From contig NZ_NRQR01000026.1 in assembly GCF_002849595.1 (NCBI RefSeq), positions 62,001 to 126,000 on the forward strand: DNA of 64,000 bases, in the 5' to 3' direction. The notes under the pieces are model-generated. The model searched no databases. It saw only the letters and a list, made by a program, of their open reading frames with translations, and was not told the origin of the DNA. The DNA comes from Luteimonas rhizosphaerae (GTDB taxonomy: Bacteria; Pseudomonadota; Gammaproteobacteria; Xanthomonadales; Xanthomonadaceae). How positions within the stretch are numbered: position 1 is the first letter of the stretch; each line of letters begins with the position of its first letter. A program made the position numbers and the translations under genes. Positions 21,395 through 29,262 of the stretch are shown piece after piece.

Positions 21395-21475
21395 GTCATT
21401 CCCGCGCAGGCGGGAATCCATGGACCTGATTCCAGTAGAACAACGTCCATGGATCCCCGCCTTCGCGGGGATGAC
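21395..21475. repeat. Inverted pair of dispersed REP-like repeats between nrdA and nrdB
   Basis: Two copies of a ~31-bp unit face each other. The left arm (21395-21425) starts GTCATTCCCGCGCAGGCGGG and ends CCATGGAC. The right arm (21445-21475) starts GTCCATGGATCCCCGCC and ends GGGGATGAC. Each arm has its own small hairpin and the whole can fold into one long stem with a 19-base loop. A partial third copy (GCGGGGATGACGGTCGA) follows at about 21484-21500. The type is widespread in xanthomonad intergenic DNA. Here it lies in the nrdA-nrdB transcript, where it could stabilise the mRNA or attenuate nrdB. Confidence 0.8.
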
Positions 21476-21518
21476 GATCAAAAGCGGGGATGACGGTCGA
21501 ACGCGGCGCGCCGCTCCC

Positions 21519-24011
21519 TCAGCTCGAACACCATTCGCATTCCGCGATATCGATATCGTTCGAACGCACGTAGTACGTGGTCTTCATGCCGAGATTCCAC
21601 GCGGTCATGTGCAGGTCGAGCAGGGTGCGGGCGGGGATGGTGCTGGGCACGTAGAAGTTGAAGCTGATCGCCTGGTCGACGTGGCGCTGGCGACGCGCGT
21701 TCTGGCGCACCGAAGCGAACTGGTCGACCTTGTAGGCGCCCTTCTCGTAGTAGGGCCAGGTCTCCAGCGACAGGCCGGGCGCGGCGACCGGGCGACGGTA
21801 GTCCTTCTTCTCTTCGTAATAGAACGCGGAGTAGATCGGATCGATCGACGCGGTGGAGCCGGCGATCTGTGCGGTCGACATGTTCGGCGCGACCGCCATC
21901 AGCCAGCCGTTGCGCATGCCGTTGACGCCGACCTGCGCGGCGAGGTCCATCCACTCGGGCGAGTTGTAGCTGCGGTCGCTGAAGTACGCGCCGGTGTGCC
22001 AGTCGCTGCCGGCGAACACCGGGTAGGCGCCCTTTTCCTTGGCGAGTTCCATGCTGGCCTGCACGGTGAGGAAATTGATGCGCTCGTACAGCGAATCACT
22101 GAAGTCCTCGGCCTGCGCGTCGTTCCACTGGATGCCCTTCTGCGCCAGCAGGTGATGCCAGCCGAAGGTGCCGAGGCCGATCGCGCGGTACTTCTGGTTG
22201 GTGATCGTGGCCTGCGGCACGGGCAGCAGGTTGAGATCGATCACGTTGTCGAGCATGCGCACCTGGATCGGGATCAGGCGCTCGAGCACGTCGGTGATCA
22301 GATCGCTCTGGCCGGCCTGCGGCATGACCGCGCGGCCCAGGTTCACCGACGACAGGTTGCAGACGACGAAGTCGCCGGCCTGCTTGGTGGTGACAATCTG
22401 ATTGCCGGAGATGATCTCCTGCATCATTTTCGTCGGGCTCATGTTCTGCAGGATCTCGGTGCAGAGATTCGACGAATACACGCGGCCGACGTGCTTGTTC
22501 GGGTTCTTCCGGTTCACTTCGTCGCGATAGAACATGAAGGGGTTGCCGGTTTCGAGCTGGCTCACCATCACGCGCTTGAAGATGTCGATCGCCTTGACGG
22601 TCTTGCGCGAGATGCGCTCGTCGGCCACGACTTCCTCGTACTTGCGGCGGAAGCTGCCGTTGGGGTCGCCCTTCTTCTCGTCGAAGAAATCCTGCAGATA
22701 CCAGCCCTTGATCTTGTGGACCTCGTGCGGATCGAACAGGTACCAGTCGCCGCGACGGTCGACGGCTTCCATGAAGATGTCGGGGATGCAGATCGAGGTG
22801 AACACGTCGTGCGCGCGCAGGCGCTGGTCGCCGTTGTTGAGGCGCAGGTCGAGGAAGTTCTCGATGTCGCGGTGCCAGATGTCGAGGTAGACCGCGACCG
22901 CGCCCTTGCGCTGGCCCAGCTGGTCCACCGACACGGCGGTGTTGTTGAGCTGCTTGATCCACGGCACCACGCCGCCCGAGGAATTGGGCACGCCGCGGAT
23001 CGCCGAGCCGCTGGAACGCACATAGCCCATGTACGCGCCCACGCCGCCGCCGCCCTTGGAGACGCGGGCGATGTCGGTATTGGAGTCGTAGATGCCCTGC
23101 AGCGAATCATCGACGGTGTCGATGAAGCACGACGACAGCTGGCCGCCGACCTTGCCGGCGTTCTGCAGCGTCGGGGTAGCGACGGTCATGTACAGGTTCG
23201 ACAGCGCCCAGTAGGCCTCGCCGACGAGCTGCATGCGACGCTCGCGGCCGCCCCTGGTCTCGTTCTGCATCAGGTACAGCGCGATGGTCAGCCAGCGCTC
23301 CTGCGGCAGCTCGAACACGGCGCGCGAGGTGTCGGTGGCGAGATAGCGCGTGGCCAGCAGGTACAGGCCGTTGTAGGCGAAGAGCTTGTCGCGCTCGGGC
23401 TCGATCATGCGGCCGGCTTCCTGCAGCTCTTCCTTGGAATAGGCGCGCAGGATGTCGTTGGAATAGATGGTGCGGTCGGCCAGCGATTCCTGCAGGCCGA
23501 CGTAGGAGCCGTACTTCTGCTCGGCGTCGTAGAAGCGGTTGCGGCTGGCGCGCTTGTACAGGCGGTGCAGGTACAGGCGGGCGGCGAAGAATTCCCACTC
23601 CGGCGCGGTGACATCGACGCGGGCTTCGGCCTCGCGGATCAGATGGTCGACCAGGTCGTCGGCGTTGACGGCCTCCTTGCGCTCGACGAAGCCGAACACG
23701 CTGCGCTTGTAATCGACGATGTCGAGCTGCGGGAACTCGGCATGCGTGCGGTCGATGCTGCGCTCCAGGCGCGCGCGGTCGTAGGGAATGCGGCGGTTGC
23801 CGGCTTCCTTGGTGATCCAGTTGGAGACGTCGGCCTCGACGTCGGGGGTGTCGGCAATGGCGGTGTGCATGGCGGCGCTCGGCGGTGGCGGCACCACGTC
23901 GTCGGGCTCGACGGCGGGCGGCGCAACGGAAAGGAGGGGGGCGGCGGTCGCGGGGGTCGGGGTGGCGTCTGCGGCGGCCGGTGCCTTGGCCGTGATGTCC
24001 TGTGTGGTCAT
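21519..24011 (-). CDS. nrdA: Ribonucleoside-diphosphate reductase class Ia, alpha subunit NrdA
   Basis: The catalytic large subunit, which reduces NDPs to dNDPs. It has 830 residues. The N-terminal ~50 are a Pro/Ala-rich extension, then an ATP-cone-like segment (about 55-160) and the barrel. Motifs include TVATPTLQNAGKVGGQLSSC with the first redox Cys, VSKGGGGVGAYMG, NLCTEI with the catalytic-loop Cys, and FVVCNLSSVNLGR. The C-terminal shuttle is the CEWC pair. The ATG at 24009-24011 (MTTQDITAKAP) was chosen because it lies after the riboswitch leader; the longer open frame upstream reads through the riboswitch itself. Transcription begins at a promoter near 24400 and is predicted to be B12-controlled. 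Confidence 0.96.
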   Translation of the reverse strand: MTTQDITAKAPAAADATPTPATAAPLLSVAPPAVEPDDVVPPPPSAAMHTAIADTPDVEADVSNWITKEAGNRRIPYDRARLERSIDRTHAEFPQLDIVDYKRSVFGFVERKEAVNADDLVDHLIREAEARVDVTAPEWEFFAARLYLHRLYKRASRNRFYDAEQKYGSYVGLQESLADRTIYSNDILRAYSKEELQEAGRMIEPERDKLFAYNGLYLLATRYLATDTSRAVFELPQERWLTIALYLMQNETRGGRERRMQLVGEAYWALSNLYMTVATPTLQNAGKVGGQLSSCFIDTVDDSLQGIYDSNTDIARVSKGGGGVGAYMGYVRSSGSAIRGVPNSSGGVVPWIKQLNNTAVSVDQLGQRKGAVAVYLDIWHRDIENFLDLRLNNGDQRLRAHDVFTSICIPDIFMEAVDRRGDWYLFDPHEVHKIKGWYLQDFFDEKKGDPNGSFRRKYEEVVADERISRKTVKAIDIFKRVMVSQLETGNPFMFYRDEVNRKNPNKHVGRVYSSNLCTEILQNMSPTKMMQEIISGNQIVTTKQAGDFVVCNLSSVNLGRAVMPQAGQSDLITDVLERLIPIQVRMLDNVIDLNLLPVPQATITNQKYRAIGLGTFGWHHLLAQKGIQWNDAQAEDFSDSLYERINFLTVQASMELAKEKGAYPVFAGSDWHTGAYFSDRSYNSPEWMDLAAQVGVNGMRNGWLMAVAPNMSTAQIAGSTASIDPIYSAFYYEEKKDYRRPVAAPGLSLETWPYYEKGAYKVDQFASVRQNARRQRHVDQAISFNFYVPSTIPARTLLDLHMTAWNLGMKTTYYVRSNDIDIAECEWCSS

Positions 24012-24204
24012 GTGGTTTCTCGTTCGTCCAGTGCATTCGCGCACACCCCCGGCCCGCCCGCGTCGGGTCCGGCGGCTGCGGAACGGTCCAAGGATCGGCG
24101 GGCGGCGTCGCAGGGTTCGCGATCCGACGCCATGCGCCATCGCCCCCACTCCGCAAGCCCGCTCCCCTCGGAGCGACTGCAGCCGGCACCGCGCGTCGTG
24201 CTTT

Positions 24205-24375
24205 CGCGCGGCTGTCGGCAGGTCTTCGGACTCATGGGCGCGAAGGCACGGCCTTCTCCTGGCCCGCCGCTTCCCGGATCGCTCCAGTGCGTGTGGCGGG
24301 TTCGTTCCCAATTACCGCTGCGGGGCAGTGCCGGAGTGGGCCCGAAGGCGTCACCGGCTTCCCGTTTTAATCCGT
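24205..24375 (-). ncRNA. Cobalamin (B12) riboswitch in the nrdA leader
   Basis: Read on the minus strand, the leader contains the conserved blocks of the adenosylcobalamin riboswitch in order: AAAACGGGAAGCCGGTG (P3 entry), CACTGCCCCGCAGCGGTAA, CACTGGAGC, GGGAAGCGGCGGGCCAGGAG, CCCATGAGTCCGAAGACC. The B12 box AGTCCGAAGACCTGCC at 24217-24232 differs at one position from the consensus AGYCMGGAGACCKGCC. It sits about 25 nt downstream of the predicted start site and about 190 nt before the nrdA ATG. In other bacteria such elements switch off the B12-independent reductase when cobalamin, and hence class II NrdJ, is available. Confidence 0.93.
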
Positions 24376-24405
24376 GCGCCCGGGGGCGTCGGAACCGACA
24401 GGCCC

Positions 24406-24434
24406 AAGATAGTGGGGTGCCCGGGCGCGGTCAA
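24406..24434 (-). promoter_or_regulatory. nrdA: Sigma-70 promoter of nrdA
   Basis: On the minus strand, TTGACC (24434-24429) and TATCTT (24411-24406) are separated by exactly 17 bp. The implied start site near 24399 lies just ahead of the riboswitch, which is the layout expected for an aptamer-controlled transcript. Confidence 0.7.
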
Positions 24435-24710
24435 CGCTAAATGTGGTGAATACGCTCGGGGCCGCGTGGCGCCTGCGTTTCCCGTCCGTCAAGCCCCTCG
24501 TTGCCCGCCGGGCATGCCGATCCGGGTGCGCGATGCAAGTCCCGGACGGACCTTCCGTTCGGTTTCGGGCGCCCTGCGCGTCGCCCTGGATGGACCTGGC
24601 GAGCACCCGGCGGACAGGTTCCGACGAACGGCACCGCCGCCCCGCGGGCGTCGGGGCACGCTCGCGCCAGCGGCGCCGCCGTGGCCCGCCCCCGTCCAGG
24701 AGACTTCGCG

Positions 24711-25508
24711 ATGCCGGCGCCCATCCGTCCCGTTCTCGTCCTCGCCACGTCGCTGTCGCTGTGGGCGGGCGTTGCCGCCTGGCCTGCCGCGGCGCAGGCA
24801 CCCGCGCGCGATCTGGGCGGACTCGAAGGCCGCGACGCCGCCGCGGCCCGGCGCACCCTGGACGAACGCGGCTACGTGCGCACCTCGGGCTCGGGCGAGT
24901 ACGGCAACTGGTGGCAGGCACGCGACCGGCGCTGCGTCACCGTGCGCACGGTCGGCAACCGGGTCGCGTCGGTGGTCACCGCGCCCGCGCCCGACTGCGG
25001 CCAGCAGGCCGGCAGCAGCGGGCACGACGGCATGAGCGACGGCACCAAGGCGGCCATCGCCGCGGCGGCGATCCTCGGTATCGCCGCGCTCGCGCACCAG
25101 TCGCACCACCACGACGACGGCGACCATCGCGACGACCCGCGCCACGAGGCCGATTACGAGCGCGGCTATCGCGATGCGCTGCACGGCTACCGCGCCGAGT
25201 CGGACCGCGGCGCCTACAGCGAGGGCTACGGCGCCGGCCTGCGCGAACGCTCGGCGCAGGTGCCGTGGCAGTCCGGGACCCGCAGCCCCGGCGGCAGCGG
25301 CCGGCTGGACGATCTGATCGGCGCCCGCGCGGCAGGTGCGGACACCCAGCTGCGGGCACGCGGCTACGTCGACCGCGGCGCGCGGCAGCGCGACGGCCGG
25401 CCGGTCGTGACCTGGTGGAACGCGGGGGCGCGCGACTGCGTCGATGTCGTCACCGAGGACGGTCGCATCGCGTCGATCCGCCCGGTGGACGCGGGCCGCT
25501 GCCGCTGA
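24711..25508 (+). CDS. Exported protein with two repeated domains around a hydrophobic and His-rich centre
   Basis: A 265-residue protein of unknown function. A signal peptide (LATSLSLWAGVAAWPAAAQ) is followed by a ~65-residue module (LGGLEGRDAAAARRTLDERG, then a WW pair, RRCVTV and VVTAPAPDC). Next come a hydrophobic helix (TKAAIAAAAILGIAALAHQ), a His/Asp-rich stretch and a YERGYRDAL motif. A second copy of the first module follows (LDDLIGARAAGADTQLRARG, VTWWNAGARDCVDVVTEDGR). The paired modules each carry WW and C-V-V positions. The ATG has AGGAGA nine bases upstream. The architecture suggests an envelope sensor or binding protein; no family recognised. Confidence 0.78.
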   Translation: MPAPIRPVLVLATSLSLWAGVAAWPAAAQAPARDLGGLEGRDAAAARRTLDERGYVRTSGSGEYGNWWQARDRRCVTVRTVGNRVASVVTAPAPDCGQQAGSSGHDGMSDGTKAAIAAAAILGIAALAHQSHHHDDGDHRDDPRHEADYERGYRDALHGYRAESDRGAYSEGYGAGLRERSAQVPWQSGTRSPGGSGRLDDLIGARAAGADTQLRARGYVDRGARQRDGRPVVTWWNAGARDCVDVVTEDGRIASIRPVDAGRCR

Positions 25509-25524
25509 GTACGGCGCGGCGGCA

Positions 25525-28008
25525 CTAGGCCGGCGGCGGACCGGCCGGCGATGGGGCCGGGGCCGGCGGTGGCGGCGCGGGGTAGACCGTGCCGGCCGCA
25601 TGCGCCAGGCCGATGCCGCGGGCCAGCAGGCCGTCGTAGAGGCGCGCGACCAGGGCGCTGCGGATCGTGCCGGCGTCCTCGTACTCGTGGGTCCAGGCGC
25701 GCACGACGAATTCCATCGCCACCGTGCCCAGGCCGTCGAACAGCACCACCGGCGCCGGCGATGTCGCGACCCCGGGCGTGGCGCGCGCGACCTCCGACAG
25801 CACCGCCTCGACCTCGCCCGGCGCGCTGCCGTAGGCCACGCCGACGCGGACTTCCAGCCGCCGGCTGCGGTCGCGCAGGGTCCAGTTGACCAGCTGCTGC
25901 GAGATCAGCTGGCCGTTGGGCACGACCACGCTGGCGCCGTCGAAGGTGGCGACCCGCGTGGCACGCATGCCGATGTCGACCACGCGTCCGGTGGTGCCGC
26001 CGACCTCGACCACGTCGCCGGGCTGGAACGGCCGCTCGAAGATCAGCACCAGGCCCGAGACGAAGTTGTTGACCACGTTCTGCAGGCCCAGCCCGACGCC
26101 CACGCCCAGCGCGCCGAGCACGAAGGTCAGCTGGCTGGCCTTGAAGCCCGCCGCCGACAGCGCACCGACCAGGCCCAGCAGCAGGACCGCGTAGTAGCTC
26201 AGCGAGGCGACGCTGTTGGCGACGCCGTGCGGCAGCGACATCCGCGACAGCACTTCGGTGTCCAGCACCAGGCGCACGGTCTTCGCCAGCCAGAACGCGA
26301 TCACCACCGTCAGCACGAACAGCAGCACGTGGCCCAGGCTCAGCCGCAGGTCGCCCAGCGCCCAGCCGTAGGACAGCAGCGCCGACAGCGACGCGTGCAC
26401 CGGCGCCAGCACGCGGAAGCGGTCCAGCGTGTAGACGACCCAGCCGACCACCGCCACGACCACCAGCAGGTGCAGCAGCACCTGCACGGCGGGGCCGGCG
26501 TGGTCGCGCGCCAGCCGGAACCGGGACACGCCCGGGCGCTTGAACAGCAGCTGGATCCACGTCGCCACCACCGTCAGGCCGGCGCCCAGCAGCAGCGCGA
26601 AGTAGATCGCGTCGATGACGCCGCCGGTGAGCGTTTCCGCCAGCGACACGTTGCCGGCCACGTTGGCGACCAGCGCCACCGCGAACAGCAGCGCCCCCAC
26701 GTGCACCGCGCCGCGCAGCGCCTGGCCGAGCCGCCCGGTGTGCGCCGCGTGTCCGGTCCGACGCGCGCGCCACAGCAGCCAGCCGGCCGCGGCCAGTCCC
26801 AGCAGGGTCAGGCCGAGGATGTAGAGCCGGTAGGCGGTGGCGCTCGACAGGAACACGAAGCCCACCCGCAGCAGCAGGAACAGTGCGCTGGCGACGTAGG
26901 GCGCGGGCCCCAGCAGGCTCCGGCGCGACGCCGGCAGCAGGCGCAGTACCGGAATCACCGCCAGCAGCAGCGCGACCTGGTGGGTCAGCATCGGCGCGTC
27001 GGGCTGGAAGGCGAACACCCCGATGACGATCACCAGCATCCAGCACGAGACCGGCCGCGCCAGCACCGTGGCCTCGGTCGCGCTGACCTGGCCGGCGCGG
27101 ATCGGGCCGCGGCTGTGCCAGGCCAGCCACAGCAGCAGCGGCAGGCTGCACACCAGCAGGGTCTGCAGCGCACGCAGGCCACGGCTGCGATCGGCCTGCA
27201 GGTATTCGCGGGCGAAGCGGGATTCGATCTCCAGACCGCCGCGGATCACGTCGGCGGTCGCGTCGTCGGGCCCGGCCACCGTCCCGGTCATCCGCCACAG
27301 CGGCGGCGCGTCCTGGCGCAGCAGGCCGATGTCGTAGGCGGCGATCGCGGCGGCCACTCGATCGCGTGCCGCCTGGATGCGTGCATCGACGGCATTGCCG
27401 CGCCGGCCCAGCGAGATCAGCCGCGACAGCGGATCCGACAGCGCGCTCTCAGCCCGGGCCAGCTCCGCGCCGACCTCGTCGACGCGCTGGCGCAACGCGG
27501 CCGGCAGTTCCTGGCCCGCGGCCGCGGTCGCTTCCCAGGCCTCGCGACGCGCGGCCAGGCCGGCGGCGTCGCCAGCCTGGCGCGCGGTCGCATCGGCCAG
27601 GTCCGCCCGCCACCGCGCCAGCCGCCGGGCCTGGAACAGCCAGTGCCGCGACAGGCTTTCCAGACGCGGCACCGGCAACGTGCGCAGGCCGGCCGGCGAC
27701 AGGCGCCAGAACGGATCCTCGACCGAGCTTTCGATCGCCGCGAGCCGCTGCGCGAACGCCTCGGCCGGCGCGGCGGCGTTGGCGCGCGCCGCCAGCGTGC
27801 GTTCGGCCAGGCGCTGGTCGGCATCGGCCTGCGCGGGGATGTCGGCGACGTCGACCGCGGTGGGCGCGTCGTCGGTTGCAGGCGGTGCCGCGTTCGAGGA
27901 CGCCGCGCCGGCACCCGGCAGCAGCGGCGATTGCGCGGCCGCGGTCGTCGCCAGGGCGAGCGCCGCGAGCAGCACGCTGGCAATGCGGAGGACGGGGCGC
28001 ATGGGCAT
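25525..28008 (-). CDS. MscS-family mechanosensitive channel with DUF3772 domain
   Basis: A large inner-membrane channel protein of 827 residues. A signal peptide (ASVLLAALALATTAAAQ) is followed by an Ala-rich, probably coiled-coil periplasmic domain of DUF3772 type (residues ~40-260), then about ten hydrophobic spans. The MscS pore and beta-domain follow near residues 590-760: ALGVGVGLGLQNVVNNFVSG (pore helix), IFERPFQPGDVVEVGGTTG and VVVPNGQLISQQLVNWTLRD. A Pro/Ala tail ends the chain. Such proteins release solutes on hypo-osmotic shock or act as regulators. The ATG at 28006-28008 is followed two codons later by another Met. Single gene. Confidence 0.93.
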   Translation of the reverse strand: MPMRPVLRIASVLLAALALATTAAAQSPLLPGAGAASSNAAPPATDDAPTAVDVADIPAQADADQRLAERTLAARANAAAPAEAFAQRLAAIESSVEDPFWRLSPAGLRTLPVPRLESLSRHWLFQARRLARWRADLADATARQAGDAAGLAARREAWEATAAAGQELPAALRQRVDEVGAELARAESALSDPLSRLISLGRRGNAVDARIQAARDRVAAAIAAYDIGLLRQDAPPLWRMTGTVAGPDDATADVIRGGLEIESRFAREYLQADRSRGLRALQTLLVCSLPLLLWLAWHSRGPIRAGQVSATEATVLARPVSCWMLVIVIGVFAFQPDAPMLTHQVALLLAVIPVLRLLPASRRSLLGPAPYVASALFLLLRVGFVFLSSATAYRLYILGLTLLGLAAAGWLLWRARRTGHAAHTGRLGQALRGAVHVGALLFAVALVANVAGNVSLAETLTGGVIDAIYFALLLGAGLTVVATWIQLLFKRPGVSRFRLARDHAGPAVQVLLHLLVVVAVVGWVVYTLDRFRVLAPVHASLSALLSYGWALGDLRLSLGHVLLFVLTVVIAFWLAKTVRLVLDTEVLSRMSLPHGVANSVASLSYYAVLLLGLVGALSAAGFKASQLTFVLGALGVGVGLGLQNVVNNFVSGLVLIFERPFQPGDVVEVGGTTGRVVDIGMRATRVATFDGASVVVPNGQLISQQLVNWTLRDRSRRLEVRVGVAYGSAPGEVEAVLSEVARATPGVATSPAPVVLFDGLGTVAMEFVVRAWTHEYEDAGTIRSALVARLYDGLLARGIGLAHAAGTVYPAPPPPAPAPSPAGPPPA

Positions 28009-28072
28009 TCCAGTGCCGGCGGGACGGTTCGCCGCATGCTACCCGGCTTGCGGCGGGCCGCGCGTCACGCGA

Positions 28073-29065
28073 TCAAGCCACGCGTGTCGCGCGCACCGTA
28101 TCCCGCCAGGTGGACCACTCGGGCGTGGCCGCGCCCAGCGGCTGGCCGTCGGCGATCAGGCGGCGCAGATCGACCGGCGCGTGCTGCGGCGCCAGCGCGG
28201 CGAGCAGGGCGAAGCCGAAGTCGCGCAGCACGCGCGTGGGCGGCAGCAGCAGCCACGTGGTGCACGCCGGCAACAAGGCGTCTTCGAGTACCGGGGCGAC
28301 GAGATCCTCGCCCAGCTCCAGCGCCATCTCCGCCACGATGCCGATCCCCAGGCCCGCCCGCGTATAGGCCTGGATCAGGTCGCCGTCGCGCGCGGTCACG
28401 GCGACGTCCGCCTGCAGGCCGCGCTGCGCGAACGCGCGCTGCAGCGACGAGCCGGGCAGACGGCTGGAGGCATAGCTGACCAGGCGCCGGCCGGCGAGAT
28501 CGTCGAGTCGCAGGGCACGGTCGAGACCGCCCAGCGGATGTCCGGCGGGCAGCACCACGCGCCGGCGCCAGCGGTACAGCGGCACGGCGATGCAGTCGGC
28601 GGGCGGCGCCCCGGTGCCGCTGAGCAGGGCGAGATCGGCATGGCCGTCGGCCAGCGCCTGCAGTCCGTCGGCGTCGTCGCCGGGCACCACGTGCACCGCG
28701 ACCTCCGGCCAGTCGCGCTCCAGCGCCTGCAGGCCGGGCGCCAGCGCATGCCGGGCCTGGGTGTGGGTGGTCGCGATGCGCAGCGCGCCGCGGCGTTCGC
28801 CGCGCAGGTCGTCCGACAGCGCCTGAATGTTGTCGGCCTCCGCCAGCAGCCGCCGCGCATGCGCCAGCACGCGCTGGCCCGCGTCGGTCAGGCCCGCGAG
28901 TGCGCGCGCGCGGCGTTCGAACAGCGGGCAGCCGAGCGCGGTCTCGAGCTGGACCAGCTGCTTCGACAGGCCCGACTGGGTGGCGTGCAGGTGCTGCGCG
29001 GCCAGGGTGATGTTGTGCCCGTTCTCGACGATGGCGAGAAATCCGCGCAGCTGGGTCAGGGTCAC
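28073..29065 (-). CDS. LysR-family transcriptional regulator, CysB-like
   Basis: A 330-residue DNA-binding regulator. The N-terminal helix-turn-helix (TLTQLRGFLAIVENGHNITL, then AAQHLHATQSGLSKQLVQLE) resembles the CysB/Cbl branch, which has the same TQxGxSKQ recognition helix. The C-terminal effector domain begins RIATTHTQARHALAP, as in CysB proteins that sense sulphur-linked ligands. The in-frame start is a GTG at 29063-29065; the ATG slightly upstream is in another frame. It lies 64 bp upstream of the mscS-like gene, same strand, without other neighbours that reveal its target. A sulphur role is inference from similarity. Confidence 0.88.
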   Translation of the reverse strand: MTLTQLRGFLAIVENGHNITLAAQHLHATQSGLSKQLVQLETALGCPLFERRARALAGLTDAGQRVLAHARRLLAEADNIQALSDDLRGERRGALRIATTHTQARHALAPGLQALERDWPEVAVHVVPGDDADGLQALADGHADLALLSGTGAPPADCIAVPLYRWRRRVVLPAGHPLGGLDRALRLDDLAGRRLVSYASSRLPGSSLQRAFAQRGLQADVAVTARDGDLIQAYTRAGLGIGIVAEMALELGEDLVAPVLEDALLPACTTWLLLPPTRVLRDFGFALLAALAPQHAPVDLRRLIADGQPLGAATPEWSTWRDTVRATRVA

Positions 29066-29262
29066 GGGCGTGATGCGCCGGGGGCGGCGCGGCGTGGGGC
29101 ATCGGTCATGCGCCCGATCTTGCGACAGCGCGTCCGGGCCCGTGTCCCGTGGCGGGCAACACTGTGTGCCGGCGTGCAGGCCGGGTGCGGGCCGGCGGCG
29201 GGGCGTGCGGTCGATGTGGGGGGCTCGCAGGCGCGGCACCGGAGGCCGTGCCGCGTGGGACG

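Larger units (their letters stand above)
24012..24710. other. Divergent intergenic region with riboswitch, promoter and long nrdA leader
   Basis: This is 699 bp between nrdA and the divergent envelope-protein gene. Apart from the riboswitch and promoter, 24012-24204 is the untranslated expression platform of nrdA, GC-rich with several possible stems. The region 24435-24710 should hold the plus-strand promoter; I see no further gene there. Confidence 0.6.

Noticed and set aside
21297..24440. A >1000-codon open frame on the plus strand opposite nrdA and nrdB
   Set aside because: It is antisense to two conserved enzymes; its translation is Val/Asp/His/Arg-biased without recognisable motifs, as expected from the mirror of GC-rich codons.
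24435..24710. NrdR boxes upstream of nrdA
   Set aside because: I looked for a pair of palindromic NrdR boxes near the promoter and found no convincing pair.
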